This document shows positions 38,460 to 50,265 of a stretch of 64,000 nt of DNA, piece by piece. The DNA is from Lepisosteus oculatus. Lineage: Eukaryota > Chordata > Actinopteri > Semionotiformes > Lepisosteidae. Under the pieces are notes generated by a model. It was not told where the DNA came from, did not search any database, and saw nothing but the letters and a program-made list of their open reading frames with translations. Position 1 is the stretch's first letter. Each line of letters opens with the position of its first letter. The stretch is from NCBI RefSeq assembly GCF_040954835.1, contig NC_090698.1, positions 6,942,501 through 7,006,500 on the forward strand, given 5' to 3'. Both the position numbers and the translations under genes were made by a program.

Positions 38460-39060
38460 AAATTTCAAATGGACACAAAAAAAAAAACAACCACTGCTTT
38501 CCTGGAACAAAATAAAAAAGTCGGGTCAAACAAACACTTCAGTAAACCCCAGATTTTGCCCTAGATATAGCAGAAGAAGAAGAAGAAGGAGAAAAAGAAG
38601 AAAAAAATCTCATGAAAGGATAAGGAAAAAAAAAAGAGACTTTTTCAGACTTAAAACCACCTCACAATGGGACTTTCCAATCCAAATTAAGAAGAAGGAA
38701 CTCTCCCCGTTTAAAAAGGGGGTCTCTTGCCCTGATCGGGGGGGTTTTTGGTCTCTAAAATTTGCCCCAAAACCCTCACCCCCCCCCCCGTCCCTCCTTA
38801 TTCACCTCCAAAAAATATGAATCCTGTGCAGTGCAGCCTCCCCTTTGCCGAGGTAGTGAAGCTGAGTGAAGGACTTGGTAGGCATAAAAGGAGGGCTGTA
38901 GCTTTTTTCCCCCGGTATCACTTTCTACAATTAAAATGAACCTTTTCGGGGGGCTGTAAAAATCTGAAAAAAAATCAGGGGCTCCCCCTGGGGTCACTTT
39001 AAAGGGGTGTGAAGTTTGGGGTCTCCCGCTGCTACCATTGGGGGGCAAAAAATTAATTTG
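38460..39060. other. homopolymer-inflated tract, possible assembly or read-quality problem
   Basis: Runs of A, G and C of 5-11 bases follow one another almost without break (for example at 38,712-38,716, 38,740-38,746 and 38,779-38,788). This differs from sequence on either side and resembles base-calling stutter more than biology. It includes an AGA/AAG-rich stretch at 38,570-38,610. No gene is called in it. Confidence 0.4.
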
Positions 39061-39148
39061 TGGGGCTTCGTGTCTGGGCTGCGCCAATGTTAACAACCCT
39101 CGCTCTCCGGCTTTTTTTGTACGGCTGCCAAAGCACTCAAACAGGCAG

Positions 39149-39186
39149 CGCGAGAGAGAGAGAGAGAGGGAGAGGGAGAGAGGGAA
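39149..39186. repeat. (GA)n-rich microsatellite
   Basis: GAGAGA and GAGGGAGA units, giving RERERE-type spurious frames on plus. Confidence 0.8.
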
Positions 39187-39964
39187 GGAGAGAAGGAAAT
39201 GGATAGATGAGGGAGAGAAAGGAGGAAAACAAGAAAAGGAAAGAGATAAGGATCTGTTGTGTGTACGACTGTATTTGTGTATGCAAAAGGAGGAGGGTGG
39301 AAGTGGCGGTGAGAAAAACTTTCTGATTAAGTTTAGTTGTGTCTTCAGACTCACACTCAATACACAGATGTGCATAGGAAATCCACAAGCACTTGCCCCA
39401 GAGCTTGCCTCAGTTTGGCCTCAATTCAGTTTGTACAAGAATAAAGAGGAGGAAAGGGGGGACGGAGAGAAAGGGGTTGATTAGACTGAAGTGGAATAAA
39501 AGACAGTTTGCATCTAAAACCACATTGACTTTCTTTTCCTTGTTTGCACTCTCAGCTTCTATACATCTGCCTCTGCCTTTCTGCCTCACTGTACAGAATT
39601 TTATACCCACATTTTTTTCTGCCTGGTGCGTTTTTATAGGCTTACGGAGAGGCCAGCGAACACAGCGTGTGGAATGTGCTGATCTGGTTCAGCAGTTAGT
39701 TTTACTGAAGGGAGAGAAGCTGCAGCCACATACGACACACACACACAGGGACACACACTCACAGGCACAGAGCTTTCAAAGTGTCGATGACTGAGAAACT
39801 CCACTCACAGAGAAGTTTGCAGATAAATCAGAAGGCCATCATAAGACACAACCCTCCTATGAAAAACACCACTGAGCTAACCTTTGCTTCCTAATGGACT
39901 GGAGCCTTGTGTCCCCATTAACTATATATATATAAAAAATAGATTATAATTTTTATAGTAAGGA

Positions 39965-40315
39965 TTCATACAAATTGGTGTCACAGTGGTGTGGCAGTTA
40001 GCTCAACTGCCTCACAGCTCTTAGATTCAATCCCAGGCTGAGGCACCTCTCTGTGTAAAGTGTGCATGTTCTTTCCATGATAAAATGGGCTTTCTTCGAG
40101 TGCTATAGTTTCCTACAACCTTCCAAAGATATGCTGCTTAGATCAACAGGTGTCTCAAAGGTACTCATTTATGTGTTTGCCCTGTAATGGGCTGCCATCT
40201 TTTCCAGGTCATAGTATGACCTTCCACACTGTGTTTAGAAGGAAAGGCTCTAGGCTGCCATGACCCCTTCCAGAAATAAGCTGCTTTCTGGCAACAGATA
40301 GATGAAGGGATGAAT
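39965..40315 (+). mobile_element. old tRNA-derived SINE
   Basis: GGTGTGGCAGTTAGCTCAAC then CTGCCTCACAGCTC, a B-box-like AGATTCAATCCCAG, GTGTGCATGTTCTTTCC, CCTTCCAAAGATATGC and TGTAATGGGCTGCCATCTTT. These follow the order of the widespread fish SINE whose consensus includes gcctcacagctc...ggttcgattccc...gcatgttctccc...ccaaagacatgc. Substitutions are many, so it is an old copy. Confidence 0.75.
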
Positions 40316-40452
40316 CTTTATAATTAATGCTCCCAGAATAATTAAGATAAACCCTTCTGCTTCAACAACTTCATTCAATGACAAACAGTCTTAGTGTAGC
40401 CATCCCAAAAGTCTAAAACAGACAACCTTTCTCAACCAATATAATGTACTGG

Positions 40453-40783
40453 GCATGGCCACCCCTGGTCTTGGAGAGCCACAATTCAGCAGGTCATATA
40501 GGTCACTGTTAAATAATCAATATGTAAAGATGGAGCACATTAGGCTTGATTGGTTTAACAAACTATTTTGTTCTGTTATGTCTAGAAGTGTCACCTGTAG
40601 GCCTTGAGAGCTACAAGGTCTTGGTGCTACAATATCAAATGCTCACTGAACTGGTTCCTTGAACAAATCACCTGTTTAAGTGGTAAAAATAAAATTGTGC
40701 CAAGGGTTTACAAACTGATGACTAAGTGTGAGCCATAAAACTTGCTGGACTGTGGCTCTCCATGGCCATAGTTGGCTACCCCC
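40453..40783. mobile_element. non-autonomous hAT-like MITE
   Basis: The ends form an imperfect inverted repeat: GGCATGGCCACCCCTGG plus GAGAGCCACA at 40,452-40,483 against GGGGTAGCCAACTATGG plus GAGAGCCACA read on minus from 40,783-40,751. About 330 bp with no open frame. Target duplications are not clear. Confidence 0.65.
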
Positions 40784-43700
40784 GTAATATAAACAGCACA
40801 AACAACTGTAACAGAGTAAAAGTCTGCAGGACCCATGTGAAACGGCACAATTACAGCTGTTTTCTGTGGTTATTACACAACCCACAAAAGTCAAACCAAA
40901 CATCTTGCAGGAAATTGGGCCGTTACAACTCGGCAACACACATCACACTAAAATTATACCATGAGAATAAAACTACACCCTCCACAACCAGATCAAGGGA
41001 TCAGCACATACTGTACATAATACTTTAAAACAGCACAAACTGTACATAATACTTTAATAACACTGATACCCGGGAGGGCTTCCATCTCTATTTCTTTAAA
41101 TGTCTTCCCCTGACTCAACCAGTCTAACTGAATTCACTGGAAAAATCGGACATCTCTCTCTCTCTCAGAGAAACTGTACAGAGTTTTACTGACCGTTAAA
41201 ACTGTCAACCTTAAAAGACATTGAGGGTAAAAAAGATCGAATCATTCACATGTCGACTGCATGTAGCTGAGCTAACAATTAAATCAACAGGCAACAGGAG
41301 TCGATTCTCCAAAGCAGAAGAGCCCAGTGGTTCTGCAGGAAATAAGGCATAAGAGAACAGTGGTGCCAAAGGCAGGCATTTATGATTGAGTTTTATACCC
41401 TTCTTTCACTGCAGTCTGTAGCTCTGCTGTCTGGGCTGAATAGCAATGTCTCCCTGTGTTACAAACGGGACATTTTATATCGGTAATGCCCCTGCACAGC
41501 TAGCTTAGACAGGATGTCATGCTCTTATCAGGTTATGTCTTGATTATCTACCAATAAAGTCATTACATAAGCAGATTGAGGACTATTACTAAAATAAAGC
41601 AGTAAAAACAAGGGAACTGTGTTTAAGGACGGCGCTTCACTGATATTTTAATGTACCCGGACCTTGTGACAAGAGTGCCGTTCCGCGCAGGTATTCCTTT
41701 AACCTTGGCCTTGAGCGCCTGTCGCAGCCTGACAGCTCAGTCGGGGGTCGGCGTTCAGGCTCCGTGAGACACGGGCGATTATCTCTTTAATCACCTCTTA
41801 CTACATTTTGTACACGATGCGACAAATGTCATTATTATCTAATCCTCTTTACACTATTTTTGTCTCTCACCGAAACCGTTTCCGACTGAACAATGCGCTG
41901 GCCCGGCCCGTAAAGGAGACACAGGGCAGCGAACAGCGCGGAGTCGCTCTCTTGCCCTGCTGTACGCAGGGAAGAGCCGAGTACGCAGCCGGCTGGAAAA
42001 ACGGTTTTACTGGGGTTTTGCATGAGCATGAAGACTCACTGGCCTCGTCTGTATATTCGTGTCACTACGCAAACTTGGGGCCTGAGGTCCGATACTGCCA
42101 ATAGTTTAGGCTGTTCATCTGGACAACGACACCAAACTTTTCATTAATGGTTCTTTTTACTGACCAGAGCCTAAAGACAACAGTTATCCGCCTGCAAACG
42201 CCAAGACTCAATACAACAAAAACGAAAATCTCAGCATCCACACAACTGCACAACTGTAGTGTCAATGCTTGCTGTGCCTAAAGATGGCAGTCCCAAAAAA
42301 TACAAAAACACTTAAAAATAATTGAGCTAACGTACTCAATTGTGAGAAGATATCTCAAACATCTATTGAAAAGTAATACAATATACACGTGCTTATAGAA
42401 AATGTTATTCAAAATTAGTATCTAGGTATTTCTAAAGGTCTGCAGTTACAGGCTTTACACACAGAGTACCAGCGAGCCAGTGAGCTGTTCAATGTTCGTC
42501 TCTTTCCCTGAACTATCGATTTCTGTAGAAATTCAGCGTATGTTTTTATCGCAAGCGAGCTTATATTTTACACGCGTTCACATCGCAGTTCATTAAAACT
42601 GTCGATGTAACGATTATGTTGTAAGATGGAACGGCTTGTGACTGTCCCTCTCAGAAGCGTGTCTGTCTGTGTGAGTTGTAACCAGTGCCAGTAACCAGGC
42701 AGTAATTTCAAGTTTATAGGTCTGAGTCCGGATCTCAAAGCGCTTTGCTCTCCCGTTACAACAGAGACCCCCGGCTGCGCTCAATTACTCACAACAAGAC
42801 ACTTATATTTAGGGCCTTAATACTTCACCTAAATATAGCAGTCATTACGAAACGTTTAACAGTTACACGTTTTGCATAAAGTTTACAGTCATATATAATT
42901 GACGAGAAGTTACAAAATAAAAAATTAAATCATTTTAACACGCAGCAAAAAAAAAAATGAATGATTCCTAAAATAACTGCGGGGAAATGTAAACGAAATT
43001 ATTATTATTTTTTTAATTATATTTGAACCCCCCAGCAAGAAATCCAGTTGAAACGAAATCAGAAAAGAAGACAACAGGCTTATTTTTTTTTTCGGAAGAG
43101 GGGTTTCCAAAAGCCAGCATCGCGTTGTAAATGATTTAGTCACACGACGTAGTACCTATTGTATTTTCTGTTCTCGCATTGCAATCGCAGTGATGAATTC
43201 GGACAAGCAGCGAAAATGCTTCTGACGAAACAGCGGGCCTCCGAGAATAAACTTTCAAGGAAGGACGAAATACTGCCAATACTGCTTCTGTTCAACGAAT
43301 AATTCTCGTTTTAACCATTACATGCAATTTCCTTAGAAGGGCACTGTTCAAGAAACGAAGATGAAATAGTATAATTGAGGGGAAAGTCTATTCGAATTCT
43401 AAGTTTATTTTCGCCTAGTTTTAGTTCTTGCAGTTAAACATGCATGGTGTAGTTAACTGTAGCAACATTAATAGTGGCACTAGTAACAGTAATAACTAAA
43501 ATAGTCATAATAAAATCGTAGAAACGGGAGAGCTGTAGTGAATGAAAACGAATTCCAGGCTTGCAGAGAGAAAGCTGGAGGTTTTGCGGAGCAGGACAGC
43601 CCATATGCGAGGGATTCCGGCGGACACGAAGCCCAGAGCACGACGGCGCTGGATATACTGTACTTTACTGTACCACAGTTAATACCGCAGTGCATACTGT

Positions 43701-43917
43701 ACATCGAAATACTTCAAGCGATTTAAAAATAAAAGCGTTTTCTTTTCGCAAAATAGAAAGTGGGTTAATTCTACTTCCAGAATATTTTTTAACGTGGCGA
43801 ACAGCTGGGCTATCGATGACGGCAGCAGCCGCGGGAGAAAATGGAAAGGCTGGAAAACAGAGCGAGTTATTGCTGCCGCTCCCCTGAACAGGTTCAACCT
43901 GAGATTAGTTACTCTGA
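40784..43917. other. intergenic, no gene recognised
   Basis: Mostly AT-rich. A more CpG-containing stretch at 41,630-42,010 has no splice or coding pattern that I can assign. Confidence 0.4.
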
Positions 43918-44800
43918 CTGTGTTATTAACTGTATCCTCACGGCTCTGCTATTCCTGTTACTACTGTAGCCTCACGGCTCTGTGATTTCCGTTTCTACTG
44001 TATCCTCACAGCTCTGTGTTACTACTGTATCCTCACAGCTCTGTGTTACTACTGTATCCTCACGGCTCTGTTATTACTGTATCCTCACAGCTCTGTGTTA
44101 CTACTGTATCCTCACGGCTCTGTGATTCCTGTTACTACTGTATCCTCACGGCTCTGTGTTAATACTGTTACTACTGTATCCATATGGCTCTCTCTTAATA
44201 CTGTATCCTCGCGGCTCTGTGTTACTACTGTATCCTCACGGCTCTGTGTTACTACTGTATCCTCGCGGCGCTGTGTTACTACTGTTACTACTGTATCCTC
44301 ACGGCTCTCTCTTAATACTGTATCCACACGGCTCTGTTACTACTGTACTGTATCCACACGGCTGTATTAACACTGTCAACATTATATCAACACGGGTCTT
44401 TGCTAATGGTGTATTAATACTGTACGACGACTCTGTCAAATTAATACTGTTTGTGTTAACACTGTGTCTGAGTTAATGCTCTTAACACTGTATCCTCAAG
44501 GCTCTGTGTTAAGACTGTCTGTATTAACTCTGTACCCACACGGCTCTGTCAAATTAATAGTTTGTGTTAACACTGTACCCGCACGACTCTGTGCTAATGG
44601 TGTATGAATACTATCCACACGGCTCTGTGTTAAGACTGTATTAACTCTGTACCCACACAGCTCTTAAAAAGTGTTTGTGTTACCACTGTATTCTCACGGA
44701 TCTGTGCTAATGGTGTATCAATACTGTATCCACACGGCTCTGGGTTCAGACCGTCCGTATTAGCTCTGTATCCACACGGACCTACGGTTCTGTACTGACA
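43918..44800. repeat. 27-bp minisatellite, degenerate, about 0.9 kb
   Basis: Units built on CTGTATCCTCACGGCTCTGT followed by GTTACTA repeat with variants (CCACACGG, CCTCGCGG; units shortened or with TTACTACTG inserted). The central part (43,990-44,330) is most regular and the ends decay. It creates spurious repetitive frames such as VSSRLCVTT. Confidence 0.92.
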
Positions 44801-45286
44801 GCGGGTCCCTCCTGCATCCACGCAGCACGGGTTAGACACATCAACGGTTTCCAGTTTCGTTGAGAAGTGATACTTCAGCATCAAAACAACAGTGTCGGGG
44901 AAAAAAAAACCCCATGGCTTTTTTTTTTGCTTGTTTTGAGTGTTTTTTTTTTTGTTTCTACGAGCGCATCCGCAGAGAGGGGTCGTGTCCAGACCCTGGC
45001 TGTTGGCGCTCTTCTGCAGGGAGGCGTCAGGCAGCGCCAGGCTGGAGCTCAGGGCGAGTCCGCCAGTACTTGAGCAGGTAGGTATTCGCTTAAGCACCTG
45101 CGCTGCCGTCATTACAGACAGCTCTCAACACCAGACTTCGGACATTTCTTACAAATAAAGATGTATTTAATTTTATTTTTAGGGGTGGGGTGTGGGTTAG
45201 GGGGTGGGGGTGCTTCAGTTTGGGGGGGTTTTGAGACGGTTTGAGGAGGTGGGGTTGAGAGCTGAGGACAGATAGACTCCCGGTCT

Positions 45287-45304
45287 CTCTCTCTCTCTCT
45301 CTCT
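45287..45304. repeat. (CT)n microsatellite
   Basis: Nine CT units; on minus it gives RERERE-type residues. Confidence 0.85.
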
Positions 45305-45529
45305 GGGAAGCAGACACACAGATTACATTTTTTTTTTAAACAAACGACGCTGCTGCAAAGTATAGCCACGCAAAACACACCCAAAAATATAATTTGGTGT
45401 ATTTAAAAAAAACATTTTTTTATTATTATTTGGCATAAGGAATGAAATAAATGCCTTACCTTTTTTTTTTGTTTTAAAAGCCCCCAGCCTCGCAACTCAC
45501 ATCAATAGATGATAAAAGGGGAGTGAGGG

Positions 45530-45960
45530 TGAGTGGCGGGGTCCCCGCGCAGCTGCGCTCCCCTCATGGGCTCATCCGCCTCCCGGCGCTGCTGTTTGAA
45601 AATGGCGCCAAGGGCTCGAGCCAGCCCGAGCTGCGTCTGACACCGGCCACGCGAAAAAAAAATTAAAAAAAATGAAAACGGGAGAATTAACTTTTTTCAC
45701 CGACCTCTCCCAGCGCGCCTTCGTGTAGGTCACTGATCCCGACTGGTTTCTTTTCAGAACTTCGCTTCTAGGATTTTTAATAATTTTTTTGTTTAATTAA
45801 AATAACCGTTATCCCCCCCCTCCTCTACCGCGGTGCAGGACGGGACGCGACGCGACGCAGGCGAAGGCTGTTGTTTTTTTTCAAACTCCGAGTCAGGGCG
45901 GCTGAGTGTGTTTCTGTCTCCCCATGGCGGCCGAGAAGCGCTGTTGCACGGTCCTCTTTA
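45530..45960. promoter_or_regulatory. unassigned CpG-rich promoter-like segment
   Basis: Dense CpG around 45,536-45,655 and 45,835-45,945, in sharp contrast to AT-rich flanks. Contains AAAATGGCGCC at 45,599-45,609 (YY1-like) and GACGCGACGCGACGC near 45,845. A plus-strand ATG at 45,924 opens MAAEKRCCTVLFKNLFSY, which I do not recognise. It may be the start of the minus-strand microRNA host transcript or of an unidentified gene. Direction is unknown. Confidence 0.5.
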
Positions 45961-47179
45961 AAAACCTTTTCTCCTACAGAGTGCAACGTGCAGCGTTTTT
46001 GTCTTCGGTAGATCTACCTCCCTCTCGCCTTATAAAGCACCTTAAGACGGGACAAGTCTTTAGGTGTGCCTCTAAGCTAAAGAAAATCATGGAAATCGGC
46101 CATACATACACGCTTTATTTATCTGATAGTTTTTTTGCCCTTTACCAGGGAGAATCCTAAGAATTGGTACAAAGGAGAAGAGATGAGCACTGGTTCTAAA
46201 ATCTCATCTGCAAGGCATCTTGAAGGACCAATTCAAGTTTCAGCGTCAACAATAAGCGAAGACAGTATTTTCACGGCACTCAAAACTCATAGCGCAAGAT
46301 ACCCCTTCCCTCAGCAATAAAACCTCATTCTATCAAACCTTCATATCACTACTGAACCTGAAGCAGTCTGAGGAGTGAACTTTCTTGCAGACTTTTTATT
46401 ACAAATCAAAGATTCGTTTATAACGTTTACAAAAACGAATATATATACATCCATCCGAGAAAAATAATACAAGTATGTCAGAAAAAGATTAAACCCTACG
46501 TATTTGTATGCATTTGTCTCAGAGAATTGTCACTTCAACGCACAAGACGGAAGTTTAAAATGTGAAATGTATAAAAAATAAAACAAGTAAAAATATAAAT
46601 AATTATACGTTTCTGAAGGGAAAAACAACAAATATAAGTCAAAGCATAACGTAATCACCAATCACTTATGAAATTCATTCTGTGTCCTGAAAGTCTTATA
46701 AATTTATTCCGGTTATAAATACATCATCAACAGACATCCCAGCTTTGAAAAATTGATTTCGAGGGGTCGTCCCTCCCGTGAAAACTTGCGGACCGGGGGG
46801 GTGCCTTTGAAAAAAAATTAAAAGCTATATAATGAAATAATTCGCTGATAGATACTATAATAATATATGCAATACACTGTAGATACAATAAACTCACCAG
46901 TCCAGTTGAATGATCTCACTTTCTTTGCAAACTTTCGTTGTACAGAGATGAGGCTTGTTTAGCAGATTTCAGCAGATTCTCAGATGGCTCAAGGTCGTAT
47001 TATATAATTAAATAAATTGCTGATGATTGTTCGGGCCCGGGGTGTCGCCAACAGAAAAAAATGGGAGCAGGGGGGAGACACTGATTTCCGGGAGACTTGG
47101 GATGTCTGCATCAGTGGGAGCCCCCATTACAAAGGGTGGCGGATCATTCCACAGTATAGTGGCCTTTGTCACACTGAGC

Positions 47180-47590
47180 AGGGCCTGGTCTCACCACATC
47201 TCAGTACCTGTCTGACTTACTATCTTCCTTCTCCCCACCTCGCAACCTTTGTTCGTCTGACTCTGGTCTCCTGTCCTGCCCCCGGGCACGTCTACATATA
47301 AGGGGTGACAGGGCCTTCTCCTGCTGCGCCCCAGAGCTCTGGAATTCTATCCCTAAGGATATCAGAGTCCCCTTCCAAGAGCACATTCAAATCAAGACTC
47401 AAAACCTGCCTCTTCAGAAGGGTTTTTCTGTGTCTGCCTCTTTGGTTTACTACTGTACTTGAAACCCTTATTATAATTGCGTAATTCTGCGGTCTCCTCT
47501 CATTGTGTGCTTTTTTCTTCTTACTATAAAACTCTTTGACTAGCCACTTTTAAAGGTGCTTTATAGCATACAAGTTTTCTATTATTAATT
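47180..47590 (+). mobile_element. L2-clade LINE 3' fragment
   Basis: Parallels the 3' end of the element at 26.5-26.9 kb: CATCTCAGTACCTGTCTG, TCCCCACCTCGCAACCTT, AAGGATATCAGAG and AAATCAAGACTCAAAACCTG. It ends AAAGGTGCTTTATAGC with a short ATTATTAATTA tail. Truncated and non-coding. Confidence 0.8.
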
Positions 47591-47800
47591 ATCTCAGAAG
47601 CTACGCAGGGCTGGGCCTGCTTAGTACTGGGAGAAGACACCTCTGAGGCACAGATGTCCAGTCCTGGTCTTGGAGGGCCGGTGTGTCTGCAGGTTTTGAA
47701 ATTCTCTATGAAGAAGCGGCAGTCGAAGAGCCTGGAGAAGCTGTTAAATTGGTCCCAACCAGCTTGATTAGCTCAGTAAGATGGGAGCTGGTAGGAAGGG
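47591..47800 (+). mobile_element. 5S-like SINE piece followed by hAT-end-like repeat
   Basis: AGAAGCTACGCAGGGCTGGG plus CCTGCTTAGTACTGGG (47,597-47,632) is 5S-rRNA-like in sense orientation. Next, CAGTCCTGGTCTTGGAGGGC (47,660-47,679) resembles the ends of fish hAT MITEs. Boundaries are uncertain. Confidence 0.5.
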
Positions 47801-48774
47801 CAGCAGACACACTGGCCTCCAGCAGCAGGGTTGGACTGTCCTGCTCTTAGAAAAGCCAGGGTGTTGCTATAAGGAGTGCTGGTGAACCAGTTAGTCCTCT
47901 GCCTCAGAATTGTTCGACCATTACCCCAGTATGGTGACAGGACACACAGTGCTATGGAGTGTGTGACTTCGATTTTACTTGCAGTCATACACTGATGCAA
48001 CTCTTCACTTTCTCCTGGCTAAATTCCCCTGTGCGCTGCTATAATCTGCCGTGCTGTATTGAAGACTATTAGCACAGATTGGCTGCCCTGTGTCACCCGT
48101 TTCGGTGTAGCATTTCAGTGCGGGATGAAGAGGGCCCCATCCTATGTAAACCTCTTTTGGATGAAAAACAAAACAGAAATGCAAGAAATTCTGATGCAAT
48201 TTGACCATCTCTTCACTTGAGGCTGAACATTCTATGGGTGTGTCTGCCACATGTTTAGAGAAGGATACTGAGGAACTTATACACCTAAAGTCATGTTTCT
48301 TACTTTCACCACGTGCCGTGTATGATACCTCATGAGGCTGGAGGTTGGGGTAGCAGATAGGGGTTCTGGGCTTGTATCTAGAAGAGTACTCGTCCACTTC
48401 ATTTGTTCAGATCGCTCCAGTACAAATGCCCTGGTGTACAGTTACTTCCCAGAGCATGACTGTAAATGAGAATTTCTCATCAATGGAGAGTATGTCCCAG
48501 CAACCTGCACATAGCACTTGGCAGATGTGAAAGTTTAATTTCTATTGCTTGCCATTTGTGCTGTCCTACCCCTGAACATTGTGTCAGTCTTGTTTCTTCA
48601 AACCTAGTGTTCTATTTTTTGATGCAGTCCATAATCCATTACGTTTCTAGTGATGTTTTTTTTAAGTTTGGTCACAGATTCTAGGGTTACAACCCGATCC
48701 ACCCTTCAACAGCAGAGCTCTGTACACTGGCTTTTGGCCTATAAGTATGCTGGTCATGCTGCTTGAGCCCTATG
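47801..48774. other. intergenic, no feature recognised
   Basis: No splice-linked coding pattern and no repeat structure seen. Confidence 0.4.
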
Positions 48775-50265
48775 TACACATCCCAGATGGATTCAGCCCC
48801 CAACATTTTTTTTTTCATTGTGTTGCCTCAGATTCTAAATTTGAAATAGGATTTTCTGGCATTGATCTTCAAAGTATTGAGTACGATGTCAAAACAAAGT
48901 TTCCCGAAGCTTTCCACAATTTACTAAAAATGGAAAAAAAACCCCAGAAATGATTAAATTTAACACGTATTCACACCCCTTGTAATTGCAGACACCAATT
49001 TGCCCTCCGAAGTGAGACGATGTGCTGATCGACTCCACCTGTGTAAGAAAATTAGTAGATCACCATTCTTTCTGTAAGGTCCTGCCGCATGGTAGAGACT
49101 TTCCAAAATGGACTCAAAATGGAGATGGAAGAGCATTCCAAGCAAACAAGTCAGAGATACGATTACAGAGAGGCTCAGATCTGGGGAAGGGTACAAAACC
49201 ATGGCCAAGGTGCTGAACATCACTCCGAAGAGAGTGCAGTCAATTGAACAGCAGTGGAAGAAGTATGAATCCACAGCCACACTGCCTCAGGCCGCTCAGA
49301 TCGCCCCCCCAAACTTACAGTAGTTTTCAGACAAGAAGGGCACTTACCAGAGAAACCGTCTGTGACACGGACCGAGCTACAGAGGTCAGCGGCTGTGATG
49401 GAAGATAACGTACGTGGGTCAACAATCTCTCAGGCTCTCCACAAAAAGGCCTTTATGGGAAGGTTGCAGAGATGCAGCCCTGGCTGAGAAGAAAAACATC
49501 CTCGCCTTCAAGGAGCGTGCAAAACGCCACCGAGAAAATACTGCAGGGACGTGGCAGAAAGTCTTATGGTCTGACAAGACCAAAGTGCGATGTGTGGTGC
49601 AAATCAAATACTGCACAGCAAGCCAGGGAACCCCCTCCCCACCGTGAAGTGTGGTGGTGGGAGCATCATGTTATGGGGATGCTTTTCAGCGGCAGGGACT
49701 GGCACTCTCGCCAAGATTGACCAGAAGGTGAATAGTCCACATGGTCCCCGAGTGGGGAGGATGTTTGTCTTTCAACAGGACAATGAGCCAAAGCACACTG
49801 CAAGAGTAACACTTGAGTGGCTTAAAATGAAGACAAGATGTCCCCGAGTGGCCCAGTCAAAGTCCTGACCCTAATCCCATTGAAAATCTGTGGCAAAACC
49901 TCAGACTTGCTGTCCATTGCTGCTCCCCATTTAACCCGACCCACCTTGAGCAATTTTGCAAGGAGGAATGGGCAAATGTTGCTCGATCTCGGTGTACAAA
50001 TTGAGACTTACCCAAAAAGACTGCTGGCTGTACCCGCTGCCAGCAGAGGTTCTACTAAGTATTGACCGGGGGATGAGCACTTATTAAATGATGAGTTATT
50101 TTTAATTTATGGTTGACCATTATCTTTTTTTTTGGGGGAGACTCTGTGAAGATAAATGTGTGTCTCACGTAAAAATTCCCATTCTAAAAAAAAACAGAAT
50201 TCTAGGCTTTTATTCTTAAGTGTGAAAAACAGGATGGGGGCTGAATACGTTTTCAAGGCCCTGTA
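48775..50265 (+). mobile_element. Tc1-like DNA transposon, inactive
   Basis: Terminal inverted repeats: 48,775-48,801 (ATTCAGCCCCC inner part) against 50,236-50,265 (GGGGGCTGAATACG, ending AAGGCCCTGTA), with TA at each outer edge. Inside is a broken DD34E transposase on plus: an HTH region SGEGYKTMAKVLNITPKRVQ (~49,170-49,230), WSDKTK (first catalytic Asp, ~49,570), GGGSIMLWGCFSAAGTGTL (~49,660), FQQDNEPKHTA (second Asp, ~49,780) and PDPNPIENLW (catalytic Glu, ~49,870). These lie in different frames and stops interrupt them, so no product is expected. Confidence 0.9.

Noticed and set aside
38776-39375. 199-aa minus-strand open frame
   Set aside because: It spans the homopolymer-rich tract and a (GA)n repeat (SLSLSL residues) and shows no domain.
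44095-44476. Plus- and minus-strand frames with VSSRLCVTT and TQSREDTVV repeats
   Set aside because: These are artefacts of the minisatellite.
43918-44800. CRISPR-like appearance of regular ~27-bp repeats
   Set aside because: The units are directly adjacent and degenerate with no unique spacers, and this is an animal genome. It is a minisatellite.
46135-46320. Small plus-strand frame after the CpG-rich segment
   Set aside because: No family resemblance and no convincing splice link to the ATG at 45,924.
49108-50065. A functional transposase gene
   Set aside because: Motifs are real but spread over different frames with stops; listed as a dead Tc1 element.
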